From GCA-2730975 sp964576585 (GTDB taxonomy: Bacteria > Verrucomicrobiota > Verrucomicrobiia > Opitutales > Seribacteraceae), in assembly GCA_964576585.1 (NCBI GenBank), contig CAZNWO010000198.1, forward strand, positions 1 to 5,550: 5,550 nucleotides of DNA, given 5' to 3'. Of the stretch, positions 1-5,474 are shown one piece after another. Numbering within the stretch: the first letter of the stretch is position 1; each line of letters begins with the position of its first letter. Both the position numbers and the translations under genes were made by a program. Below the pieces are notes generated by a model that saw only the letters and a list, made by a program, of their open reading frames with translations, did no database searches and was not told where the DNA came from.

Positions 1-51
1 CGGGCGCTTGACGGCTTTGGCGAGTTGGGTAGGATGGATAGGTGGGAATGA
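1..51 (+). CDS. C-terminal end of an unidentified upstream protein (partial)
   Basis: Reading frame 1 is open from the window edge and ends in TGA at 49-51, giving the last 16 residues RALDGFGELGRMDRWE. No family can be recognised from so little. The reason to prefer this frame is that its stop codon overlaps the start codon of the next small gene as ATGA (48-51), the usual arrangement for translationally coupled genes. Frame 2 is also open, up to a TGA at 80-82, so the assignment is not certain. If frame 1 is right, the upstream gene and the microprotein at 48 belong to one operon. Confidence 0.4.
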   Translation, partial: RALDGFGELGRMDRWE

Positions 52-206
52 AGAACTTTTGGCTCGTTCAATTGTGGCGTGATGCTCCGCCCCAGATAAC
101 GATTTGGGGAAAGATTTGGCGGACTGTCCTGATGCTGGGATTTTTGGCGTTTTGGCTATGGGTCGGGCTTACGTGGGGGTTTGGCGGATACGACGATTAT
201 TACTAA
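48..206 (+). CDS. Trp-rich single-pass membrane microprotein, 52 aa, unknown function
   Basis: The ATG at 48 opens a 52-codon frame ending in TAA at 204-206. The product starts MKNFWLVQLWRDAPP, has a hydrophobic stretch at about residues 26-44 (TVLMLGFLAFWLWVGLTWG) that is long enough for one membrane helix, and ends in the acidic-aromatic tail GGYDDYY. Seven of the 52 residues are tryptophan (5, 10, 20, 24, 36, 38, 43). Basic residues before the helix and two Asp after it suggest an N-terminus inside the cell. The start overlaps the stop of the preceding frame as ATGA, and a G-rich stretch (GGTGGG, 41-46) lies just upstream. I do not recognise a family. Small hydrophobic proteins of this kind often accompany membrane enzyme complexes, but nothing here shows which one. 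The membrane topology is inference, while the ORF and its composition are directly visible. Confidence 0.6.
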   Translation: MKNFWLVQLWRDAPPQITIWGKIWRTVLMLGFLAFWLWVGLTWGFGGYDDYY

Positions 207-234
207 GCCTCCACGACCTTCGCCGGAAGGAACG

Positions 235-491
235 AAACGCGGACCAAAACCTGATGCGGGCACTCCAAAAGGCGTTGCGGGTACGCGAAAACCTGTTGCG
301 AGTCGGCTAAAACGAGGCGCGGAGCTGCGAAAACCTTTTGCGGGTGGACTAAAAACGGGGTGAGCCTACCCTAAAAGGAGCTTCCGGGGCGCGAAAACCC
401 GGCGCGGATCGGGAAAAAGAGGGTGAAGAGGGCGCGAAAAACGGCAAATTGCGGGAACTCGTGGACCCATTTTTGGAAAAGAAGCGAAAAA
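235..491. repeat. Array of helically phased A-tracts (21-bp period), probable curved DNA
   Basis: Tracts of 4-5 A on the plus strand lie at 246-249, 267-270, 288-291, 309-312, 330-333, 351-355, 373-376, 394-397, 414-418 and 437-441. Successive starts are 21, 21, 21, 21, 21, 22, 21, 20 and 23 bases apart. A shorter AAA (235-237) precedes the array, and less regular tracts follow (TTTTT 470-474, AAAA 477-480, AAAAA 487-491). Twenty-one bases is two turns of B-DNA, so all tracts face the same side, the established condition for intrinsic bending. Units 1-5 also share TGCGGg-like bases about 9 bp after each A-tract. The array fills most of the stretch 207-541, where I see no convincing gene. A TTGACT at 505-510 could serve as a -35 element, but no good -10 lies 16-18 bases further on. 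The role is unknown: promoter upstream element, binding site for an architectural protein, or decayed minisatellite. Confidence 0.75.
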
Positions 492-541
492 GTCGGATAG
501 GGTATTGACTGCAGTCGGCTTTTTCCGGCACAAGCATTGGC

Positions 542-682
542 ATGCCCCAAGCAAAATGGCCCTATTTTGTGCTGATTCCGCTGCTGTTTGCGGGATCGCT
601 GCCTTTTCTCGCGATGCTGGGGCTTCGGGTGGCTACGACCCATGTGGAGGCGCTGCGCTGGTGGGCCTCGATCCTGAGCTAG
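542..682 (+). CDS. Possible membrane microprotein, 46 aa, unknown function
   Basis: The ATG at 542 gives 46 codons to a TAG at 680-682. The product begins MPQAKWPYFV, continues with a strongly hydrophobic segment at about residues 8-30 (including VLIPLLFAGSLPFLAMLGL) that would cross the membrane once, and ends in an amphipathic tail with two adjacent Trp (ALRWWASILS). The hydrophobic block and the codon pattern look like a real small protein, but there is no convincing Shine-Dalgarno sequence before 542. The frame is open back to a TGA at 506-508, so a non-ATG start such as CTG at 509 is possible. It ends 21 bases before the end of the convergent oxidoreductase gene. It may form a unit with the other membrane microprotein at 48-206, separated from it by the A-tract array, or may have its own promoter downstream of that array. 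Confidence 0.42.
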   Translation: MPQAKWPYFVLIPLLFAGSLPFLAMLGLRVATTHVEALRWWASILS

Positions 683-703
683 CCTCGGAGGAAGGCCCCC
701 ACC

Positions 704-2158
704 CTACTGCTCCGCGAGGGCTTTCTTGATCTTCCTTACCTCGGCGGCCTCGGGCAGCTTCTTGTAGAAGGAATCCAGGGGGAAACAACCGGAGAGCATG
801 CCGTTGCGGGGCGCGGTGGTGCAGTCGCTGAAGGTGCGGCAGACGAGGGGGCGAGCGAGGGTTCCGTTCTCCAGGACGTCTGCGGGAAGCCTCGGGTAGG
901 AAAGGACCATGCGGCCGAGGCCGATGAAGTCCGCCCCGCCTTCGCGAACGACCGCTTGGGCGACGTGCGGCAGGTAATCCTGCAGGTAGGAATAGCCCGT
1001 GCCCACGAGGGGAATGCCGGGCGCGGCCTCGCGACAGAGGCGGACCGCCTCCACCTGGCGAGCGACGCCTGCGAGGGGATCCTCGGGAGGCAGGTAGCCG
1101 TCGCTGGGAGGAAAGATGGCGGGGCGCTGGACGTGGGGGTTGTAGTAGGGGCTGCCGCAGGAGAGGTTGACCATGGCAACGCCGAGTTCCTTCAGCTCGC
1201 GGACGAGGCGATGCGGCTCCGACCAGTCGGGCTGCATTGGGTCGTCGCGATCGACGCCGAAACCATGAAGGTACGGGAGGTGCTTTTCGTAATCCATGGG
1301 GCGGCCGACCTCGGTGGAGGTGCGGAAGGGAGGAACGTCGAAGAGGCTGAGACGGACGCCGAGCATGAGCTCGGGCAGCTCCTCCCGAATCCGAGCGAGA
1401 ATGGTCTTGAGCAGGCGGGTTCGGCCTTCGTAGTCGCCTCCGAAGGGCCCGGGGCGAACCCGGGCGGACAAGAACTCGTGCAGGAGGTAGCCGTGGCAGG
1501 CCTTGACGTCCACGAAGCGGAAGCCGACCTTGCTCGCGAGGCGGGCGGCGGCGAGGTAGGAGTCGATGAGGCGGTGGAGGTCGTCGTCCGTCCAGACGAT
1601 GGAATCGTCCGCAGGATCGATGCCGAACTTCTCGTCCAGCAGGGGATGGTGGTAGGCGATGCGGGGTTCCCAGCGGAGCTTGTCGTTGGGCTTGCAGAAG
1701 CGCCCGGAGTGGGTGAGCTGCAGACCGACGAGGAGGTCGTCCGCGGAGCCGAAGCCCTCGACGTGGGCATCGACAAGAGCGTCGAGGAGCTGTCGAAGCC
1801 CGTCCTCGTTCTCGGAGGTGGCGAGGGTCTGGTTGGGGTTGGCTCGGCCATCGGGCTGAACGGCGGCGGCCTCGCCTCCCCAGATCAGCTTGGCCCCGCT
1901 TAGGCCGAAGTTGCGCCAGCGTCGGAGAGTGAACTCCGTTGGGGAGCCGTCCGGGTTGGCGTCCCAGCCTTCCATGGGGTGAATGCACCAGCGGTTCCCC
2001 ACTTTGAAGCCGCCCACCTCGATGGGCTGCGACAAGGGTGAGCCTGCGGCAGCGGTGAGGATTTCGTCGTCGAGGGGAAGCTCGACGCCAAGCTCGGCAA
2101 GGCGCGAGCGCAGGGCGGAAACCTCCTTCAGGCCGGCGATCTTCTGGTAAGCGGACAT
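704..2158 (-). CDS. NADH:flavin oxidoreductase, Old Yellow Enzyme superfamily
   Basis: This 484-residue protein should be an FMN-binding TIM-barrel oxidoreductase that uses NAD(P)H to reduce activated C=C bonds or a related substrate. No signal peptide is visible, so it is probably cytoplasmic. Landmarks in order: a roughly 45-residue N-terminal extension; the first barrel strand with NRWCIHPMEGWDA (55-67); QLTHSGR (147-153), matching the FMN-contacting Q-L-x-H-x-G-R segment; DVKACHGYLLHEFLSA (217-232), the family's HxxHGYLxxxFLSP block; FGG...EGRTRLL, the YGGSxENRxRF block; GLGRMVLSYP (413-422), which holds the phosphate-binding GR; and a tail with Cys 440, 446 and 458. Two departures stand out. 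Lys219 occupies the place of the first His of the HxxH/HxxN pair, and the tail keeps a C-x5-C-x11-C pattern rather than the four cysteines of the 2,4-dienoyl-CoA reductase branch. The ATG at 2158 fits the start of the plausible N-terminal helix, though no clear ribosome binding site precedes it. The substrate cannot be named. The gene diverges from the hydrolase gene across 149 bases. Confidence 0.9.
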   Translation of the reverse strand: MSAYQKIAGLKEVSALRSRLAELGVELPLDDEILTAAAGSPLSQPIEVGGFKVGNRWCIHPMEGWDANPDGSPTEFTLRRWRNFGLSGAKLIWGGEAAAVQPDGRANPNQTLATSENEDGLRQLLDALVDAHVEGFGSADDLLVGLQLTHSGRFCKPNDKLRWEPRIAYHHPLLDEKFGIDPADDSIVWTDDDLHRLIDSYLAAARLASKVGFRFVDVKACHGYLLHEFLSARVRPGPFGGDYEGRTRLLKTILARIREELPELMLGVRLSLFDVPPFRTSTEVGRPMDYEKHLPYLHGFGVDRDDPMQPDWSEPHRLVRELKELGVAMVNLSCGSPYYNPHVQRPAIFPPSDGYLPPEDPLAGVARQVEAVRLCREAAPGIPLVGTGYSYLQDYLPHVAQAVVREGGADFIGLGRMVLSYPRLPADVLENGTLARPLVCRTFSDCTTAPRNGMLSGCFPLDSFYKKLPEAAEVRKIKKALAEQ

Positions 2159-2307
2159 TCGTTCGTGAAACTAGCGATGAGAAAAAGGAAAACAGGTCGA
2201 GAAGGAAAATGCGAAACGAAACCTCTTGCCCAACAGGACCAAGCCCCCTACGGAAGAAGCTGTAATTTACGAGCCTAGCCTACTCGAAAAAGAATAGAGA
2301 ACCCTAA
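2159..2307. promoter_or_regulatory. Divergent intergenic region between oxidoreductase and hydrolase genes
   Basis: These 149 bases must contain the start signals for both outward-facing genes. The half nearer the oxidoreductase gene is purine-rich on the plus strand, with A-tracts at 2182-2186, 2189-2192 and 2206-2209 and an 8-base direct repeat AAGGAAAA at 2185-2192 and 2202-2209, 17 bases apart. A TGTAATTT at 2261-2268 could be an extended -10 element for the plus-strand genes, about 40 bases before their ATG, but the sequence 17 bases upstream is not -35-like. TTGCCC at 2226-2231 is too far away to pair with it. An AGAGA at 2296-2300 is the only, weak, ribosome-binding candidate for the hydrolase. 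I cannot name a specific promoter or operator with confidence. Confidence 0.35.
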
Positions 2308-3483
2308 ATGAGAAAAGTATCCGCCTTTCTGTTGCTTGGAATCGCTTGCTGCGGTTTTGCCGAGAAACCCAACCCGAACCTTCTGCATCGGGGCAATTTC
2401 TCAAATTCCCTGCATCGCTTCGAGAAGGAGAAGAAGGGACACGTGGCGTTCATGGGTGGCTCGATCACCGAGATGAACGGGTATCGCCCCATGCTTTGCG
2501 AGTGGCTGCAGAAGCGTTTCCCGAAGACCAAGTTCACCTTCACCAATGCGGGCATCTCCTCCACTTGCTCCACCACGGGAGCCTTTCGACTGGAGCGAGA
2601 CGTACTGAGCCACGGTCCGGTGGACCTGTTCTTTCTGGAGTTTGCGGTGAACGACGACCAAGACGCGGGACACACACGCGAGGCCTGCCACAGGGGAATG
2701 GAAGGCATTCTTCGCCACCTGCGGACGCACAACCCGAGGGCCGACGTGGTGGTGACCTACTTCGTGAACCCCGGCATGCTGAAGATGCTGCAGGCGGGCA
2801 AGCAACCTTTGCCCATGGCGGCTCACGAGGAGGTGTTGAAGCATTACGGCGTATCCGCCTCACACTTGGCCAAGGAGGTCGCGGAAAGGATAAACGCAGG
2901 CACCTTCAGTTGGGGTAAGTTCGGTGGAACGCACCCGAAGAAGCCCGGCAACCAGCTGGCCGCCGACATGGTGGGAAGCCTATTGGAAACGGGTTGGAGA
3001 AAAGCCAAGACCTCAAAGCCCATCCCCCACCCTCTCCCGAACAAGCTCTTCAATCCACACAGCTACGTAAGGGGTCGCTTCCTGTCACCCGCAAAAGCCA
3101 AGCTTGAAGGTGGCTGGAAGTGGAGCGAACCCGACTGGAAAAGCATCAAGGGCGGCAAGCGCGGACGCTACCTAGGCAAGCCGCTCCTGCACGTGGATGG
3201 ACCGGACGGCACGGCAACGCTGGAATTCGAGGGCACCGCCATTGGGGCCTTCCTCCTGGCAGGGCCGGACGCCGGTATCGTTGAGTACGTCATCGACGGA
3301 GGAAAAACCCGCAGCCTGGACCTGCGGCACCGATACAGCCGTGGCCTGAACTACCCGCGCAGCGTTACGTTTGCCCACGACCTGAAGCCGGGCAAGCATG
3401 TGATCAAGCTTTCCTCCTCTAAGAAAAAAAATCCCGATTCCGCGGGCCATGCGATCCGCATCCTGCAATTTTGCGTAAACTGA
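2308..3483 (+). CDS. Secreted SGNH/GDSL-type hydrolase with C-terminal beta-rich domain
   Basis: This 391-residue protein has a Sec-type signal peptide: RK at 2-3, hydrophobic SAFLLLGIACC, and a likely signal peptidase I site after GFA at residue 18. Cys14 and Cys15 make a lipoprotein conceivable, but the lipobox is poor. The SGNH core spans about 40-235. Block I is MGGSIT with nucleophile Ser52, block II is NAGISST with Gly82, block III is FAVND with Asn115, and block V is GGTHP with His209. The usual block V is DxxHP; here the Asp position (206) is Gly, so a Ser-His dyad or an Asp supplied from elsewhere is implied. Residues about 245-391 form a second, glycine- and beta-rich domain ending LKPGKHVIKLSSS, typical of a jelly-roll-like module. 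The family includes carbohydrate O-acetylesterases, rhamnogalacturonan and xylan deacetylases and lipases. An exported esterase acting on acylated polysaccharide is the likeliest role, by inference. The next gene starts 23 bases after its stop. Confidence 0.85.
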   Translation: MRKVSAFLLLGIACCGFAEKPNPNLLHRGNFSNSLHRFEKEKKGHVAFMGGSITEMNGYRPMLCEWLQKRFPKTKFTFTNAGISSTCSTTGAFRLERDVLSHGPVDLFFLEFAVNDDQDAGHTREACHRGMEGILRHLRTHNPRADVVVTYFVNPGMLKMLQAGKQPLPMAAHEEVLKHYGVSASHLAKEVAERINAGTFSWGKFGGTHPKKPGNQLAADMVGSLLETGWRKAKTSKPIPHPLPNKLFNPHSYVRGRFLSPAKAKLEGGWKWSEPDWKSIKGGKRGRYLGKPLLHVDGPDGTATLEFEGTAIGAFLLAGPDAGIVEYVIDGGKTRSLDLRHRYSRGLNYPRSVTFAHDLKPGKHVIKLSSSKKKNPDSAGHAIRILQFCVN

Positions 3484-3494
3484 AACGACCAATA

Positions 3495-3506
3495 AAAGCT
3501 AGCTTT
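3495..3506. repeat. Perfect 12-bp palindrome immediately before the peptidase start codon
   Basis: The bases AAAGCTAGCTTT at 3495-3506 read identically on both strands and end directly at the ATG at 3507. They lie in the 23-base spacer between the hydrolase stop (3481-3483) and the peptidase start, where a Shine-Dalgarno sequence would normally be, and no purine-rich SD is visible there. In RNA it could pair only poorly with itself, because there is no loop, so a DNA-binding site or chance are the main explanations. No U-tract follows, so it is not a terminator. Confidence 0.4.
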
Positions 3507-5462
3507 ATGATGAACCCATTTCTAGACGATTCCTTCCACATCCCGTGGTCCGCACTGAAGCCGGAACACGTAATCCCGGACATGACCCTTGCCCTCGAGC
3601 AAGCGGAGCAAAAGCTGGAGGTGGTGAGATCGATCCCGGCCGAGGAAGCGACGTTGAAAAACGTGGCCCTGGAAATTTGCGATGCATTGGAGAGCGTGGG
3701 ATATAGGTGGAACGTGGTCTCGCACTTGGACCAGGTTAGGAATTCGGACGAATTGCGCGAGGCATACAACGAGATGCTGCCAAAGGTAACGGAGTTCGAG
3801 ACCAAGGTTTACCTGGACCAAAGGCTCTGGAGCAACCTGAAGGCCGTATGCGAATCCGAGGAGGGCAAAGCCCTGGAGGGACAGGACAAGCGCATGCTCG
3901 ATGAACTGGCGGCTGACTTTCGCGAAGCGGGGGCGGACTTGCCCGAGGAAAAGCGCAAGCGACTGGAGGAGCTTTCCTCGGAATTGGCGAAGGCTACCCA
4001 GAAGTTCTCCGAGAACGTACTGGACTCAACCAACGCATGGGAAAAAGTCATTGAGGACGAGAGCCTTCTGGCGGGCTTGCCCGATACCGCCAAGGCCGCC
4101 GCCAGACAAGCCGCGAAAGACAAGGAAAAGGAAGGCTGGCTCTTCACCCTNNNNNNNNNNNNNNNNNNNNNNNNNNNNNNNNNNNNNNNNNNNNNNNNNN
4201 NNNNNNNNNNNNNNNNNNNNNNNNNNNNNNNNNNNNNNNNNNNNNNNNNNACCGACCTCAAGGACAAGACGGCCAACGCCTTTCAACGCGAGAATGAGAC
4301 TCTGGAGGCTTTCAAGGCCGAGAAGGCGGGCTTGGATAACGAACCTCTCGAACCTTGGGAGGCAAGCTACTGGTCGGAGAAACAGAAGAAGGAGAAATAC
4401 GACTTCGACGAGGAGGAGATGCGCCCGTACCTCCCGATCGATTCCGTGCTCTCGGGAATGTTTTCGCTGGTCACCCAAATCTTCGGGCTAAGGATCGAAG
4501 GGCGTTCGACCACCTTCGAGGGCGAACCCGCAACCACCGTGGACGGCGATAAAAAGTCACCCGTCGACGTATGGCACCCGGAGGTGAAGTTCTACGAGGT
4601 CTTCGACTCGGAAGATGATCGCCACCTGGGCTCCTTTTACGCCGACTGGCACCCGCGACCCGACAAACGCTCGGGAGCGTGGATGAACTTCTTCAAGGCG
4701 GGAGTGCCGGGCGAGGACGGTTCCCCGCGAGATCCCCACCTCGGGCTAATGTGCGGCAACATGACGGCTCCCGCCGGGGGCAAGCCCGCCCTGCTCACTC
4801 ACTACGAGGCCAACACCGTATTCCACGAGTTCGGGCACCTACTTCATCACCTTTGCGGTGAAGCCAAGTACAAGAGCCTGAGCATGAGCAATGTGCCTTG
4901 GGACTACGTCGAACTGCCTTCGCAAATCATGGAGAACTGGCTCTGGGAAAGGGAAAGCCTCGACCTCTTCGCAAGGCACCACGAGACGGGCGACCCCATA
5001 CCCGAGGAACTTTTCCAGAAAATGCTCGCCGCCCGCAACTACCACGCGGGAATCGCCCAGATGCGCCAGCTCTGCCTCGGCAAGATGGACCTGCTGCTGC
5101 ACCGCAAGATGATCATCGAGGGCTACGAGGATATCGATGGTGAACTGGAAAACCTCCTGATGGAATACAGGGCCGTTTTCAAGACCACCCCGCCCCTGAT
5201 CGCCAGGCAGTTCGGGCATCTTTTCAGCAACCCGGTGGGCTATGCCTGCGCGTACTACTCCTACAAGTGGTCGGAAGTGCTGGACGCCGATGCCTTCACT
5301 CGCTTCAAGAAGGAAGGAATCATGAATGCGGAGACGGGCAGATCCTTCCGAGAATGCATCCTGAGCAAGGGAAACTCGATACCCGCCGAGGAACAATTCA
5401 GGGACTTCATGGGGCGCGACCCGGATCCGCAAGCACTCCTCGTCCGCAGCGGCTTGGCCTGA
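3507..5462 (+). CDS. M3-family zinc oligopeptidase (oligopeptidase A-like), interrupted by an N-gap
   Basis: This is a cytoplasmic metallopeptidase of the thimet oligopeptidase / oligopeptidase A (PrlC) group, which cuts short peptides left by other proteases. Zinc-binding HEFGH lies at 4824-4838 (residues 440-444, counting the Ns as placed). The third ligand Glu is in ELPSQIMENW at 4911, 29 residues after the first His, which is the M3 spacing. GYACAYYSYKW (from about residue 578) matches the substrate-contacting tyrosine loop, and GRDPDPQALL the family's C-terminal end. The N-terminus NPFLDDSFHIPWSALKPEHVIP aligns with that of oligopeptidase A, so ATG 3507 or 3510 is preferred over a TTG at 3471 inside the previous gene. 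The visible length is 651 codons including 34 masked ones. Relatives have about 680, and the region of the gap is longer in them, so real sequence is missing. A segment of roughly 15 residues rich in Thr, Gly and Glu before DVWHPEVKF appears to be an insertion relative to the E. coli enzyme. No signal peptide is visible. The gene is probably co-transcribed with both neighbours. Confidence 0.92.
   Translation: MMNPFLDDSFHIPWSALKPEHVIPDMTLALEQAEQKLEVVRSIPAEEATLKNVALEICDALESVGYRWNVVSHLDQVRNSDELREAYNEMLPKVTEFETKVYLDQRLWSNLKAVCESEEGKALEGQDKRMLDELAADFREAGADLPEEKRKRLEELSSELAKATQKFSENVLDSTNAWEKVIEDESLLAGLPDTAKAAARQAAKDKEKEGWLFTXXXXXXXXXXXXXXXXXXXXXXXXXXXXXXXXXXTDLKDKTANAFQRENETLEAFKAEKAGLDNEPLEPWEASYWSEKQKKEKYDFDEEEMRPYLPIDSVLSGMFSLVTQIFGLRIEGRSTTFEGEPATTVDGDKKSPVDVWHPEVKFYEVFDSEDDRHLGSFYADWHPRPDKRSGAWMNFFKAGVPGEDGSPRDPHLGLMCGNMTAPAGGKPALLTHYEANTVFHEFGHLLHHLCGEAKYKSLSMSNVPWDYVELPSQIMENWLWERESLDLFARHHETGDPIPEELFQKMLAARNYHAGIAQMRQLCLGKMDLLLHRKMIIEGYEDIDGELENLLMEYRAVFKTTPPLIARQFGHLFSNPVGYACAYYSYKWSEVLDADAFTRFKKEGIMNAETGRSFRECILSKGNSIPAEEQFRDFMGRDPDPQALLVRSGLA
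4151..4250. other. Assembly gap of exactly 100 Ns inside the peptidase gene
   Basis: The round length of 100 is typical of a placeholder inserted during scaffolding. The flanks stay in one reading frame: GWLFTL before the gap and TDLKDKTANAF after it. In oligopeptidase A the equivalent landmarks (GWLLTL and TDLAKRA) are about 80 residues apart, as recalled from the family rather than computed, whereas the gap accounts for 34 codons. About 50 codons (150 bases) beyond the Ns are therefore probably missing. The gap does not indicate a broken gene. Confidence 0.9.
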
Positions 5463-5474
5463 GAAAGAACGCTC

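Noticed and set aside
104..310. 68-codon frame from a TTG ending in a leucine-heptad, coiled-coil-looking stretch
   Set aside because: The apparent heptad again follows from the 21-bp repeat. The first half is a shadow of the membrane microprotein in another frame, and the repeat unit itself generates the stop codons.
181..363. 60-residue Lys/Arg/Pro/Gly-rich frame from a TTG, with a heptad-like pattern (K-P-x-A-G), reminiscent of histone H1-like tails
   Set aside because: The seven-residue period is a consequence of the 21-bp DNA repeat. The frame stops at 361-363 while the DNA period continues past it, it has no ATG and no ribosome binding site, and it overlaps the better-supported microprotein at 48-206.
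505..533. Sigma-70-type promoter with TTGACT as -35
   Set aside because: No TATAAT-like hexamer occurs 16-18 bases downstream, so only the -35-like match can be stated.
371..643. Minus-strand frames across the A-tract region
   Set aside because: Their periodic Phe residues come from the complement of the A-tracts. There is no domain, no start signal, and overlap with the plus-strand microprotein.
682..696. Terminator between the convergent genes
   Set aside because: Only a 4-bp stem (GCCT/AGGC) with no U-tract on either strand, which is too weak to call.
956..1903. 315-codon plus-strand frame opposite the oxidoreductase gene
   Set aside because: It lies wholly antisense to a gene with clear family motifs. 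Long antisense frames arise from the strong G/C bias at codon third positions, and the protein shows no recognisable domain.
633..1988. 451-codon minus-strand frame rich in Arg, Pro and Ser overlapping the oxidoreductase
   Set aside because: It is a frame-shifted shadow of the real gene on the same strand, with the low-complexity Arg/Pro/Ser composition typical of such shadows.
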